64,000 nucleotides of DNA from JAJTFA01 sp044351265 (GCA_044351265.1 JBILGC010000001.1:124001-188000), one strand, 5' to 3'. Shown: positions 1-9,485, counted from the first letter of the stretch. The notes: generated by a model not told the origin, from the sequence alone. Numbers and translations are program-made.

Positions 1-32
1 AGTTTTATGAATATAAGGTTACCTGGTTTAGA

Positions 33-56
33 ATTCATAAAAATATTTTTATGAAT
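33..56. terminator. Perfect AT-rich palindrome downstream of a glycosyltransferase gene
   Basis: A perfect 24-bp inverted repeat with 12-bp arms and no loop (arms ATTCATAAAAAT and ATTTTTATGAAT) lies 25 bp past the stop of the leftward glycosyltransferase gene. It could act as a weak terminator of the leftward polysaccharide operon or as a binding site. It is AT-rich and has no separate T-run, so the role is inferred. Confidence 0.35.
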
Positions 57-81
57 ACCTTAAGAAGATATTTTCGCAGCG

Positions 82-1077
82 TTATCTGGTAATCCACCTG
101 TGCATAAACAGTTGCTGTTCTTGCTTAAATTGCTTGTACTTAGCTGGATGAGAAAGTGGGTGACGTCTGGATACCGATTCGTGGTGAACAAGCTCTGCTT
201 CAGGAATATAAAGATTAATGAATCCCTTTTGCTGTAAACGAAGACAAAAATCAATATCATTAAAATCTACAGCAAATGCTTCATCAAAGCCATTTATCAT
301 TTCAAATTTTTCTTTACTCACCATTAAGGCTGCTGCAGTAACAGCTGGGTAATTTTTGCAAACCGAAACTTCCGTACAGTTTCTATCATAACCTGCAAAT
401 AGGTGTTTAACTATACCATTTTTATATATCATGATCCCTGCATGCTGAATAGTAGAGTTGGGATAAAGAAGCTTGCAGCCTACAACTCCGACATTACTTA
501 TAGCGGCATAAGATAATAACGTGCCGAGCCAATCTGCGCTGATTACTTCCGTATCATTATTTAGCATAACCAAATACTGGCCTGATGCTATTTTGCTTCC
601 GAGGTTAATCAAGGAAGAAAAATTAAAAGAAGAATCCGTCTGCACATAATGAAACAACTTGAAAATTATGCGCGCCTCATCCATTAATTCATAGAATACT
701 TTTTCTGTACTGCCATTATCAATAACAATTATCTCATAGTTTTTATATGCGGTTTTGCTATTTATCGATAGCAGACACTGCCTAAGAAGTTGGCTTTGAT
801 TCTTTGAAGGAATAATGATGCTGATAAGGGGTCCTTCTATAGAATCAATTTTTTTTAAGTCTGCAATATTCTTTTGCAGAAACATTGGTTCACTGCACTT
901 TTGGCACATGAACTTTCTAAAGAGTTTTTTAATGGGATTTGATGCATAGAAATAAAATGCGAGACGAAAACATGCCTGCCCAAAACCGGCATCGGCTCCA
1001 ACAATTGTTTTTATTCGATTTCTTATTGATGCCAAGCTAATGAAATGATTGATCATAATATGCACCCACCTCATCAA
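82..1077 (-). CDS. Family 2 glycosyltransferase (surface polysaccharide)
   Basis: Predicted 331-aa GT-A fold glycosyltransferase that would transfer a sugar from a nucleotide sugar onto a growing surface glycan at the cytoplasmic face of the membrane. The catalytic domain begins near residue 83 (PLISIIIPSKN), with the nucleotide-binding DNGS at 120-123, a DxD-like NNDTE at 173-177 and a late NDIDFCLRL motif near 270. It closely resembles the second half of the 594-aa glycosyltransferase at 2590-4374, so the two are probably paralogous domains. It is the last gene of the leftward operon. Its start lies inside the 3' end of the ABC ATPase gene. A later Met (residue 8, position 1056) would shorten the overlap from 41 to 20 bp and is equally plausible. 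The sugar and acceptor are unknown. Confidence 0.85.
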   Translation of the reverse strand: MMRWVHIMINHFISLASIRNRIKTIVGADAGFGQACFRLAFYFYASNPIKKLFRKFMCQKCSEPMFLQKNIADLKKIDSIEGPLISIIIPSKNQSQLLRQCLLSINSKTAYKNYEIIVIDNGSTEKVFYELMDEARIIFKLFHYVQTDSSFNFSSLINLGSKIASGQYLVMLNNDTEVISADWLGTLLSYAAISNVGVVGCKLLYPNSTIQHAGIMIYKNGIVKHLFAGYDRNCTEVSVCKNYPAVTAAALMVSKEKFEMINGFDEAFAVDFNDIDFCLRLQQKGFINLYIPEAELVHHESVSRRHPLSHPAKYKQFKQEQQLFMHRWITR

Positions 1078-1783
1078 TTGGGCCTATTTTGGCAATGCGG
1101 CCATTTTCCAGACACGCTCCTCTAGTGCAAATGCGCTTAAGTTCGGTAAGGCTGTGAGAAACATAAATAATTGTGGTGCCCGCTGCTTTCATTTCATTGA
1201 TTCGATCTGCGCATTTTTCCTGGAAGCCCTGATCACCTACCGATAATGCTTCATCTACAATCAGAATATCGGGAATGCGGCAAACTGAAATACTGAATGC
1301 AAGACGGGCCATCATACCGGCTGAGTAGCGTTTAATTTGCATATTTAAATCATCATGCGACAGCTCAGAAAAGTTTTTTATTACCTCTATCGATTCTTTT
1401 AACTCTTTTCCTCTAAGGCCAATGAGAGTGCCTAGGATTTTTATATTGTCATATCCGGAAAGTTCATGCTCTAAACCAGCACCTATTGCCAAAAGCGGGG
1501 CCACAGTACCTCTAATAGTTATACTGCCACTTTCGGGTGTAATTATTCCTGCGAGCGTTCTGAGCAATGTGCTCTTGCCTGAACCATTCTTTCCCATCAA
1601 GGCAAAGCATTCACCTTTTATTATATCAAGATTGAGTCCTTTAAGTACTTGCTTTTTTTGCAATGCCCGTTGTTTGCCAAACAGCATTACAGCATCTTTA
1701 AAGGAATTAACTCCGCTGCTGCTTATCCAAAAATTAACATATAAGTCTCTTACTGAAATTACGTAGTCTTCACTCATTGCCAT
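1037..1783 (-). CDS. Polysaccharide ABC exporter, ATP-binding subunit (KpsT/Wzt-like)
   Basis: A 248-aa ATPase that would power export of a lipid-linked polysaccharide. Walker A is GKNGSGKST at 64-72, the signature is the KRYSAGM form typical of KpsT/Wzt/TagH proteins at 151-157, Walker B is ILIVDEAL at 173-180, and the switch His is in VSH at 208-210. The roughly 30-residue segment before the core (around SFKDAVMLFG) is also typical of this subfamily. The protein stops right after the nucleotide-binding domain and lacks the C-terminal glycan-binding domain found in Wzt proteins that recognise modified chain ends. It starts on the stop codon of the permease gene (TAATG), so the two are translationally coupled. 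Confidence 0.93.
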   Translation of the reverse strand: MAMSEDYVISVRDLYVNFWISSSGVNSFKDAVMLFGKQRALQKKQVLKGLNLDIIKGECFALMGKNGSGKSTLLRTLAGIITPESGSITIRGTVAPLLAIGAGLEHELSGYDNIKILGTLIGLRGKELKESIEVIKNFSELSHDDLNMQIKRYSAGMMARLAFSISVCRIPDILIVDEALSVGDQGFQEKCADRINEMKAAGTTIIYVSHSLTELKRICTRGACLENGRIAKIGPIDEVGAYYDQSFH

Positions 1784-2550
1784 TATAGGTTTGATACAAA
1801 GCCTCTTTTATATCTGTTAAACACAAACAGCCCCAAAACGAAAGTAACCACCGCCAATATAAAAGTAATGAGCAAAGTTTGCACGGAAGGCATTCGGTTG
1901 TAAAACAAGATATCGCGAAAGAGGGTCATAAAATGAAATAGCGGATTTGCCTGAACAAATACCTGATATTTGTCCGGAATAAGGTTAGACAGGTAAGCAA
2001 TCGGGGTGAAATAAAATAAAGCAGGTGAAAGAGTATTCCATAATATGCCTATGTCTCGGAAGAATACATTGAAAGTGCCCATAAATGTTCCAATGCCAAT
2101 AGTGAAAATGGCATAAACAATAATGGCAGGAAAAATTAATGCTGTGTGCCAGGTTATTTGTAAACCAAAAAACAACATAAGTGCAAAAAAGGGTATTAAT
2201 GACAACAGCATCGTTACCAGCTCCGCAAAAGCTGCGCTCAAAGGAAAAAGAATATTTGGCAATGCGATTGTTTTAATAATGCTTGCATTATTAATAATAG
2301 ACTGAATAATCTGATTCATGGAGTTATTAAAATAAGTCCAGAAAACCAAACCTACCAATGCATATAAAGGGTAGCGTTCTACATTCGCAAATGCCTGACT
2401 GAAAACGAAAATGAAAATAATCAGATAGGCAAGTGGATGCAGCAGACTCCACATGTAGCCAAGAAGAGAATTCTTATACTTTACCTTAATATTTTTTAAG
2501 GCAATGGTATAAACCAGATGATAGAGATTTTGAATTTTATAGATGAGCAT
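1783..2550 (-). CDS. Polysaccharide ABC exporter, permease subunit (KpsM/Wzm-like, ABC-2 type)
   Basis: A 255-aa integral membrane protein with about six hydrophobic segments. It contains the ABC-2 permease pattern: an N-terminal amphipathic stretch (VKYKNSLLGYMWSLLHPLAY), then helices, and a late FYFTPIAYLS segment typical of O-antigen/capsule/teichoic-acid exporters. With the downstream ATPase it forms the membrane channel that flips lipid-linked glycan to the periplasm. It overlaps the ATPase gene by one base and lies 39 bp downstream of the two-domain glycosyltransferase gene, consistent with one operon. Confidence 0.93.
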   Translation of the reverse strand: MLIYKIQNLYHLVYTIALKNIKVKYKNSLLGYMWSLLHPLAYLIIFIFVFSQAFANVERYPLYALVGLVFWTYFNNSMNQIIQSIINNASIIKTIALPNILFPLSAAFAELVTMLLSLIPFFALMLFFGLQITWHTALIFPAIIVYAIFTIGIGTFMGTFNVFFRDIGILWNTLSPALFYFTPIAYLSNLIPDKYQVFVQANPLFHFMTLFRDILFYNRMPSVQTLLITFILAVVTFVLGLFVFNRYKRGFVSNL

Positions 2551-2589
2551 TGTTTGAATATTGCAAACCTAAGTAAATAATCAGTTTTT

Positions 2590-4374
2590 TCATTGGATGA
2601 GGGCAGGATACATAAACAATGCCTGGTGATGATAGGGGTCTTTTAATGCAGGAGTATAGCTTGACCATTTATTTCTAAACCGGATAAGCTCATTGGCTTC
2701 ATATCCTTTCTTTCTGGTGAGCGACTCAAAATGATAGAGAACGGCATGTGGGACAAACACATTTCTCAATCCGTTTTTGTGTAGCTGTAGGCAAAGATCT
2801 ACATCATTGAAGTTAACCGGAAAGGATTCATCCATCATACCGGCATCGTCAAACTTCTTTCGCTCAACAAGAAGGCAAGCCCCTGTTACTGCCAGATAAT
2901 TTTTATAGGCGGTTAGTGCATTAAAATAGCCCTGACCCAAATCAGGAGAGCCATAATAAACATGGCCGGGTGCACCATCGTTCAAGATGATGCCTGCATG
3001 TTGTATCTGGTTTTGTTCTGTTATTAACTTAGCCCCTACGGCACCTATTGCAGGTTGCGATGCGAAACCCAGCATCTTTTCAATCCAGTCAGGAGTTATT
3101 ATTTCAGTATCATCATTCAGCAGCATTACATATTCACCGGAAGATGATTTAACACCTTCATTAATCCTCTCAGAAAAGTTAAACTGTTTCTTTACATGCA
3201 CCCACTTCACAGAAAAGGCAGAACATTTATTAACCAAGGATGCATCAATATCGCCCCCGTCTACTACAATGATTTCAAAATTACTGTAAGTCGTTTTTGC
3301 TTTTATGCTTTCCAAACAGTTCAACAAAAGACAGATCTTTCGGCCTCTAATGATAGCTTCTTTGCCCGCACTGGGTATAATTATACTAACAAGCGGTGCG
3401 TTTTGGAGTAGGTGTGACACACGATAAACTCCATAATAATCGGTGAACGAAGCTGCACCTCCTCCTGTTGTTCGAATGAGGTGTTGTTCAACAGCATTCC
3501 GGCCTGCCTCATATGCATATAGTTTTGCCGTAGGTTGCAGTGCCGTAGAAGTAGCAATGGTTCTCCAATGGTAAAGAATTTTTGGCACATGATAAATTGC
3601 CATAGTATTTTCTGATACCCTTAAACACAAATCATAATCCTGCGCTCCATCAAATTCACTTCTGAAACCTCCGACAGCATCAACTAGATTTTTTCGGTAT
3701 ACAGAGAAATGACATACATACATATGTGTAAGTAAATACTCAGGAGACCAATCCGGCTTGAACCACGGATTAAAATACTGTCCCTGCTCATTAATCTTAT
3801 CTTCATCACTGTATATTAAATCTGCATCCGGATGGTGATTTATCAATTTTACCACCTCATACAATGCATCAGGGGTTATCTCGTCATCATGATCGAGCAG
3901 GGCAATAAATGCTCCTTTTGCCATGCCAATAGCATCATTGCTGGCTGCAGAGATATTCCCGCTCCTCTCCCTGTGTGCTACCTTTATTCTCTTATCACTT
4001 GTACTGATTTCATCAAGCAGTAGCCTAATATGAGCAAACGTTGAAGCATCATTGACGATACACAATTCCCAGTTCTCATATAACTGATCGGTTACCGATG
4101 CTATGGCTTTTCGTAACCATTTTTCATCAACATTATAAACCGGCATGATAATAGAAATGAGTGGCTTTAAAGAGAAAGATTGTATTTCGCCCTTGATGAC
4201 TTTTTTCTGAACAGCAGAGAGTTGATTATTTTGAATCATATTCAAATAAAATCTCCGCTGGTGAAAACGCTTTTTTAATTTCCCTGAAATAAAATGGTAT
4301 GCTCCGACAAAACCCTGGCTACTGATGATACTCTTCAGCTTGAGTATTTTAAACTTGATTACCTCGATTTCCAT
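2590..4374 (-). CDS. Two-domain family 2 glycosyltransferase
   Basis: A 594-aa protein with two consecutive GT-A domains. The first (from about residue 70, LISIIMPVYN) carries VNDAS and the acidic DHDD motif. The second (from about residue 330, LVSIIIPSAG) carries VDGGD and NDDTE and ends with NDVDLCLQL and a late SLTRKKG segment. Both sets of acidic metal/nucleotide-binding residues look intact, so both domains may be active and add two sugars in turn, as known for bifunctional O-antigen glycosyltransferases. The second domain resembles the single-domain protein encoded at 82-1077. It sits in the leftward glycan operon, 8 bp after the GtrB-like gene. Substrates cannot be predicted. Confidence 0.88.
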   Translation of the reverse strand: MEIEVIKFKILKLKSIISSQGFVGAYHFISGKLKKRFHQRRFYLNMIQNNQLSAVQKKVIKGEIQSFSLKPLISIIMPVYNVDEKWLRKAIASVTDQLYENWELCIVNDASTFAHIRLLLDEISTSDKRIKVAHRERSGNISAASNDAIGMAKGAFIALLDHDDEITPDALYEVVKLINHHPDADLIYSDEDKINEQGQYFNPWFKPDWSPEYLLTHMYVCHFSVYRKNLVDAVGGFRSEFDGAQDYDLCLRVSENTMAIYHVPKILYHWRTIATSTALQPTAKLYAYEAGRNAVEQHLIRTTGGGAASFTDYYGVYRVSHLLQNAPLVSIIIPSAGKEAIIRGRKICLLLNCLESIKAKTTYSNFEIIVVDGGDIDASLVNKCSAFSVKWVHVKKQFNFSERINEGVKSSSGEYVMLLNDDTEIITPDWIEKMLGFASQPAIGAVGAKLITEQNQIQHAGIILNDGAPGHVYYGSPDLGQGYFNALTAYKNYLAVTGACLLVERKKFDDAGMMDESFPVNFNDVDLCLQLHKNGLRNVFVPHAVLYHFESLTRKKGYEANELIRFRNKWSSYTPALKDPYHHQALFMYPALIQ

Positions 4375-4382
4375 TTGATGCC

Positions 4383-5333
4383 TTAGCTATTCTTTTCAAT
4401 ATTGGTTTCCTCTATTAAATAATCAGGCCTGTTCATTACATTACTCATAATACGGCTAATATACTCTCCGATTATGCCCATGCAAAACAATTGTGTACCT
4501 CCAATAAGTGTCATTAAAATCATCATAGACGTCCAGCCCTTTACCGTTGAGTGCAAAACAAATTTTGAAACCAAAGCATAAATAATGGCTAAAACAGAAA
4601 CAAGGGACATGATGAGTCCTATATACGTTACCAACCTGATAGGGAAATGGGAGAACCCTGTAATACCATCCAAAGCAAAATTGAGCATTTTTTTAAACGA
4701 GTAACCGCTTTTGCCATGCAAACGTGGTTCGCGTTCAAACTCAATAAACGACTGCTTAAATCCCATCCACGCCATTTGACCCCTGAGGAATTTGTTCTTT
4801 TCAGGCATCTGTATAATAATATTTCTAACCCGCCTGCTTATCATCCTGTAGTCACCTGTATCAATGGGAATATCTACCGCGGTAATACTTCTCAAAATGC
4901 GATAAAATAATTTGGCAGTTAACTTTTTAAAAAATGAATCGCCCCTGCGGCTCTTACGTTTGGCATATACAATATCAAACCCTGAATTTAACTTTAACAA
5001 TAACTCCGGTATTAACTCCGGAGGATCCTGTAGGTCTGCATCCATAATGACCAAACATTCTCCTTTAGATTTTTCAATACCTGCGTATACTGCCAACTGA
5101 TGGCCAAAATTGCGCGACAAGGAAATATATTTTACTCTGTTATCATTGCTTGCCAATTCCTTTATTAATCCTAATGAAAAATCAGAGCTACCATCATTAA
5201 TAAAAATGATTTCAAATGCATTGGGTGAAACGGAGTCAACAACCCGTTTATATAGAACTGCAATATTTTCCTGCTCATTAAAAACGGGAATAACAATGCT
5301 TAAAAAGGGGTGATTTTTTTGATTGAACTCCAT
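4383..5333 (-). CDS. GtrB/DPM1-like membrane glycosyltransferase
   Basis: A 316-aa family 2 glycosyltransferase of the polyprenyl-phosphate sugar synthase type. Residues 8-210 form the GT-A domain with INDGSSD at 45-51, the DxD-type MDADLQDP at 97-104, and a conserved GDYRMISR. Two C-terminal transmembrane segments (about 235-258 and 270-290) anchor it. Enzymes of this type load a hexose from a nucleotide sugar onto undecaprenyl phosphate, giving a donor for periplasmic decoration of lipopolysaccharide or glycan. It is the first gene of the leftward operon, divergent from the GT4 operon with an 82-bp gap. The exact sugar is not predictable. Confidence 0.88.
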   Translation of the reverse strand: MEFNQKNHPFLSIVIPVFNEQENIAVLYKRVVDSVSPNAFEIIFINDGSSDFSLGLIKELASNDNRVKYISLSRNFGHQLAVYAGIEKSKGECLVIMDADLQDPPELIPELLLKLNSGFDIVYAKRKSRRGDSFFKKLTAKLFYRILRSITAVDIPIDTGDYRMISRRVRNIIIQMPEKNKFLRGQMAWMGFKQSFIEFEREPRLHGKSGYSFKKMLNFALDGITGFSHFPIRLVTYIGLIMSLVSVLAIIYALVSKFVLHSTVKGWTSMMILMTLIGGTQLFCMGIIGEYISRIMSNVMNRPDYLIEETNIEKNS

Positions 5334-5415
5334 TACGGTTGTTCTAAGAAGTGTTAAATAGAATGTGGTGGTTTTGGCAATATTATGAATATTTAACCAT
5401 AATCAATTTATCTAT

Positions 5416-6501
5416 TTGACTGATAAGCGTTATCTTCCCCATCGTTTAAGAGTGGAAAAATTACCGGTAATATATATCAATGCCCGTTTTCTTAGTCAGA
5501 CCATAACAGGTGTTCAATTGTATGCGCGTGAAATTTGCAGACACCTTTCCCAGCGGGAGTCCTGTAGGTTTGTGCTTATTGCACCAATGGGTACTGTTCT
5601 TCCCGCTGAGCTGTCTCATCTAGATTTTGTTACCATTGGAAAAACCAAAAGCTACTCATGGGAGCAGATTGAATTGCCCGCATATTTAAAAAAAAGAGGC
5701 TCCCCCTTACTCATCAACCTATGCAATACTGCACCACTCCTATATAAAAATCAGTTTGTAACCATTCATGACCTGGCTTTTTTGCATCACCCGAAATGGT
5801 TTAACAAGAGCTTTGCGGCTGTTTACAAATTTCTAATACCCAAAATTGCAAAACGAGCCCAAAAGGTAATTACTGTTAGCCAAACCATTAAAGCACAGCT
5901 CATAAGTGAATTGGGAATAGCAGAAAAAACCATTTGCATTTTTGGTAACGGCCTGCAATATGATGTGCTGCAAAGCCAAGTTGGTTCACACAAAGAGAAA
6001 ATTATTTTTACTGTTTCATCAATTAACCCCAGAAAAAACCTGCTAACGCTTATTAAAGCTTTTGAACAGGCAAATTTACCCGGCTATCAGCTCATTATTT
6101 GCGGAGCTAAGAATGCGGTTTTTGGCAAACAACAACTGCCAGCCTCAAATCCAAATATCATTTTTGCAGGCTATTTGGATAATGCACAGATGATTGCCCA
6201 CTACAAGAAAGCAGAAATTTTTGCCAGCCTATCTTTAGATGAGGGATTTGGCATACCGGTGCTGGAGGCCGCTTATTTTAATTGCAAACTGCTGCTATCC
6301 AATATTCCTGTATATAAGGAATTATATACAGATGCTGCCGTTTTTGTAAATCCATATGATGCCGGAGCCGCTGCTGCTGTGCTAAGCCAAATGATTCAAA
6401 GCCAACATAAAAATGTACAGGCCTGCAGACAACTTGCCACTGCTCACTCCTATCAGAAATCAGCTGCGGCACTTACCACACTTACAGATTCTTTTTTTTA
6501 G
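5416..6501 (+). CDS. GT4-family glycosyltransferase
   Basis: A GT-B fold glycosyltransferase of up to 361 aa. The N-terminal half has the pattern VIYINARFLSQTITGVQ near residue 18, as in mannosyl- or rhamnosyl-transferases of O-antigen loci. The C-terminal half carries the donor site, with the GFGIPVLEA motif (the E-x7-E-like region of GT4 enzymes) and SSINPRKNLLTLIKAF. The longest frame starts at a TTG (5416). A GTG at 5452 lies just before the conserved first strand and is a good alternative start. First gene of the rightward glycan operon, 23 bp before the next GT4 gene. Confidence 0.85.
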   Translation: MTDKRYLPHRLRVEKLPVIYINARFLSQTITGVQLYAREICRHLSQRESCRFVLIAPMGTVLPAELSHLDFVTIGKTKSYSWEQIELPAYLKKRGSPLLINLCNTAPLLYKNQFVTIHDLAFLHHPKWFNKSFAAVYKFLIPKIAKRAQKVITVSQTIKAQLISELGIAEKTICIFGNGLQYDVLQSQVGSHKEKIIFTVSSINPRKNLLTLIKAFEQANLPGYQLIICGAKNAVFGKQQLPASNPNIIFAGYLDNAQMIAHYKKAEIFASLSLDEGFGIPVLEAAYFNCKLLLSNIPVYKELYTDAAVFVNPYDAGAAAAVLSQMIQSQHKNVQACRQLATAHSYQKSAAALTTLTDSFF

Positions 6502-6524
6502 CTAAGTTTGAGGCCAGATATTAA

Positions 6525-7712
6525 ATGAAAGTAGCCCTCGTACATGATTGGTATACCGTAAGTGCCGGTGGAGAGAAAGTAATGCGCGCCATTCTGAATA
6601 GCTTTACAGATAAAAGTTATTTACGTGAAAACCCTTTTACTTCCGATTGGGAAAAAATTGAGGCGGATAAAATTTCTGTTTTTAGCCTGATTGATTTTTT
6701 AAGCAAAGCCGACAGAGAATATTTATTAAATGGCAGAAGTATAAATGCAAGTTTTATTCAGCATTTCCCATTTGCCAAGCAACTGTACAGAAACTATTTG
6801 CCTTTCTATAGAAAGGCTATAGAATCTCTGGATTTATCAAGGTTTGATTTAATCGTATCTTCCTCTTCTTCTGTAGCAAAAGGCGTAAAAAAGAAACCGG
6901 GCCAAATTCATATCTGCTATTGCCATACGCCTATACGATACGCTTGGGATTTACAAGAGCAGTATTTAGAATTGATGAACCCCATGCTCAAACCATTTAC
7001 GTTTTATATTAAATATGAGTTGGCAAAGCTACGTAAGTGGGATTTGGAAACGCAAGGTAGAGTGGATCATTTTCTAGCCAGTTCAGGTTTTATTGCCGAG
7101 AGGATTAAACGCATATATAATAGAGATGCTACTGTTGTGTATCCTCCGGTAGATACCGACTCCTTTGCCCTAGCACCTAAGCCGAGAAAAAATTTTTATG
7201 TTACCGCTGGAAGGTTGGTTCCTTATAAAAAAATGCATGTGATTTCTGAAGCATTTAGACTTATGCCTGATAAAAAGTTATTTATTATTGGTGATGGCCC
7301 TGATAGGAACACGGTAAAAAAATACTGTAACGATAATATAGTGCACCTCGGCTACCAACCCAAAGACCGTATGGTGAAGTATATTCAGGAGGCAAAAGCT
7401 TTTGTTTTGGCAGCCGAAGAAGATTTTGGAATTACTACCGTAGAGGCAGAGGCATGCGGAACGCCAATTATTGCCTACAAAAAGGGTGGCTATTTGGAAA
7501 CAGTTGCAGATGGGAAAACAGGTGTATTTTTTGAAAACCAAACAGCAAAAGAAATAAAAGATGCTGTTATGCAATTTGAAAGCAAGGAGCAAGATTTCCT
7601 TCCAGAAAATATCAGGCAGCAAGCACTTAAATTTGCAGAGAAGAACTTTAATACAAACTTTGTTAAAGAAGTTAAACGTATATTACATGAAAAAAGTGGG
7701 AATGCTTCATAA
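6525..7712 (+). CDS. GT4-family glycosyltransferase
   Basis: A 395-aa GT-B glycosyltransferase. The N-terminus MKVALVHDWYTVSAGGEKVM is the acceptor-side glycine loop characteristic of WbaZ-like mannosyltransferases. The C-terminal domain has VTAGRLVPYKK and DFGITTVEAEACGTPIIAY, the nucleotide-sugar-binding E-x7-E region. It probably adds a hexose to the lipid-linked glycan in the cytoplasm. Its 3' end overlaps the start of the O-antigen-ligase-like gene by 26 bp, suggesting coupled translation. Confidence 0.88.
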   Translation: MKVALVHDWYTVSAGGEKVMRAILNSFTDKSYLRENPFTSDWEKIEADKISVFSLIDFLSKADREYLLNGRSINASFIQHFPFAKQLYRNYLPFYRKAIESLDLSRFDLIVSSSSSVAKGVKKKPGQIHICYCHTPIRYAWDLQEQYLELMNPMLKPFTFYIKYELAKLRKWDLETQGRVDHFLASSGFIAERIKRIYNRDATVVYPPVDTDSFALAPKPRKNFYVTAGRLVPYKKMHVISEAFRLMPDKKLFIIGDGPDRNTVKKYCNDNIVHLGYQPKDRMVKYIQEAKAFVLAAEEDFGITTVEAEACGTPIIAYKKGGYLETVADGKTGVFFENQTAKEIKDAVMQFESKEQDFLPENIRQQALKFAEKNFNTNFVKEVKRILHEKSGNAS

Positions 7713-8925
7713 ATTTAAAATAGCGGCACTTGTGCTTGCATCCGCATTTCCTCTGTTTATGCCACATCAGATTTCCGGAATGGGTATGCTTGTGTTTTCG
7801 GCTTGCGTATTTTCTGCCTTTGCAGAAAGTCGTTATGTTTTTGACTGGAAGAAGATGCTGCTTATCAGTGCTCCTTTTTTTGTTTTTGCAGCAGCAATGG
7901 CACAAACTTCGCATACAACTGAAGGTGTTGAAGTGTTGCAAAAAAAATTATTGCTCTTGGGACTCCCGCTTGCCTTTGCCATAAGACCAACGCTTGTTGA
8001 TGAAAAGTTGAGGGGAAAATTATTTCTGGTTTTTGAAATAGCAGCATTTGCTATCGGAATTTATGCAAACCTAATGATGCGTTTTCGAGGATTAACCATA
8101 AGTGATCCAAACGTAACCGACTATGCAATAATCTATCGTCATGCACTGGAATATTATTCCGGTTTACACCCTACCTACTATGCCGCAATTTTATTTTTTG
8201 CTGCGTTTCTGAGCTTAAATAATCTGGTGCGCGACTGGAAAAAGCGGCATGAAAATAAAATGGTTTGGGTAGAGCTGGTATTATCTGTTTTGCTTACAAC
8301 AATGGCAACGGCATCTGCTGCTCGTGCTCCACAATTTGCCTTTGGAGTTATTCTATTTGGATGGGCATTGTTGCATTTTAAAAATATAGGTAAAACTTGG
8401 GTTGCCTTTTTGCTCGCTGCTCTATTTATCCTCACATTAATGGCATTGCCTTCTACCCGAAACCGCATTCTGGAAATGACAAACCCTGCCAATTTGCATG
8501 CGCCCAGCGGAAGCAATGATAATGGCACCAATGTTAGGGCAGGTATTTACCTTTGTAATTGGGAAACACTTAAACAACATTGGCTGATTGGCGTGGGGAC
8601 AGGAGATGTACAGTACGAACTAAATCAATGCTTGAGCCGTTTTAATACCCATGTTTATTCCAACTTCAACTACAACACCCATAATGAGTATCTTAATATT
8701 TGGTTCTCTGCCGGCATTATAGGCTTGCTGGTTTTTATTTGCTCGTTGTTTTTATCTTTTAAACATGCCATCAAGCATAAAAAAATTACATACTTGTTTT
8801 TTCTTGTTTTTATGAGCATCTGCTTTTTTACCGAAAATTATCTGGAGCGTCAAGCGGGCATCATGCTTTATACCTGGTTTCAATGCTTGTTCTTGTTTAC
8901 ACCTAAAGAAATACACCCCGCATGA
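7687..8925 (+). CDS. O-antigen ligase / polymerase-like membrane protein (Wzy_C family)
   Basis: A polytopic membrane protein of 412 aa with about ten hydrophobic segments. The large periplasmic loop contains GVGTGDV followed by HNEYLNIWFSAGIIGLL. The H-N-E/Q-Y-L pattern is diagnostic of the WaaL/Wzy_C family that joins undecaprenyl-linked glycan to lipid A core or polymerises repeat units. The frame is open upstream to 7561, but that part lies within the GT4 gene and is not membrane-like, so I take the ATG at 7687, which begins a normal first membrane helix. Ligase and polymerase cannot be separated by sequence alone. Confidence 0.83.
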   Translation: MKKVGMLHKFKIAALVLASAFPLFMPHQISGMGMLVFSACVFSAFAESRYVFDWKKMLLISAPFFVFAAAMAQTSHTTEGVEVLQKKLLLLGLPLAFAIRPTLVDEKLRGKLFLVFEIAAFAIGIYANLMMRFRGLTISDPNVTDYAIIYRHALEYYSGLHPTYYAAILFFAAFLSLNNLVRDWKKRHENKMVWVELVLSVLLTTMATASAARAPQFAFGVILFGWALLHFKNIGKTWVAFLLAALFILTLMALPSTRNRILEMTNPANLHAPSGSNDNGTNVRAGIYLCNWETLKQHWLIGVGTGDVQYELNQCLSRFNTHVYSNFNYNTHNEYLNIWFSAGIIGLLVFICSLFLSFKHAIKHKKITYLFFLVFMSICFFTENYLERQAGIMLYTWFQCLFLFTPKEIHPA

Positions 8926-9485
8926 AATTATCTTTAACAGAAATCTCTACCATAAGTCTTACACTTTTTGCAGTAATTGACATACTGGGTGCGCTGCCCA
9001 TCATTATTGGAATGCGGCAAAAGAATGCACATATCGATTCTGGATGGGCAACAGTAGCTGCAGGAATATTAATGGTTTTATTTTTAGTAATCGGGGAGCG
9101 CCTGCTAAGTTTATTTGGAATAGATGTTTCTTCCTTTGCGGTTGCAGGTAGCATTGTTATTTTTATAATTGCCCTTGAGATGATTTTGGGAATTGATTTA
9201 TTTCGCCATGATCCACAGGAAAAAACAGGGAGCATTGTTCCAATAGCATTCCCAATAATTGCAGGCTCCGGCACCCTTACCACCATCATTTCACTCAAAG
9301 CCATTTATACTTTTGAAAATATCCTTATGGGAATTCTATTCAATTTGGTTTTTGTTTATATCGCCCTAAAATCAACCGGATTTATAGAACGTATACTTGG
9401 GAAACCTGGACTACTACTTATCCGTAAATTTTTTGGCATCGTGCTGCTTGCCATTGCCGTAAAGCTTTTTAAAACAAACTTCTAG
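8922..9485 (+). CDS. MarC-family integral membrane protein
   Basis: A 187-aa membrane protein with six predicted helices in the MarC/UPF0056 arrangement: an early LTLFAVIDILGALPII segment and a conserved IAFPIIAGSGTLTTI segment near the middle. The family function is unsettled; the early link to multiple antibiotic resistance was not upheld for E. coli MarC. The start overlaps the ligase-like gene by 4 bp (ATGA), so it is co-transcribed with the glycan genes, though this may be only positional. It converges directly with tatD: the stops are adjacent. Confidence 0.88.
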   Translation: MKLSLTEISTISLTLFAVIDILGALPIIIGMRQKNAHIDSGWATVAAGILMVLFLVIGERLLSLFGIDVSSFAVAGSIVIFIIALEMILGIDLFRHDPQEKTGSIVPIAFPIIAGSGTLTTIISLKAIYTFENILMGILFNLVFVYIALKSTGFIERILGKPGLLLIRKFFGIVLLAIAVKLFKTNF

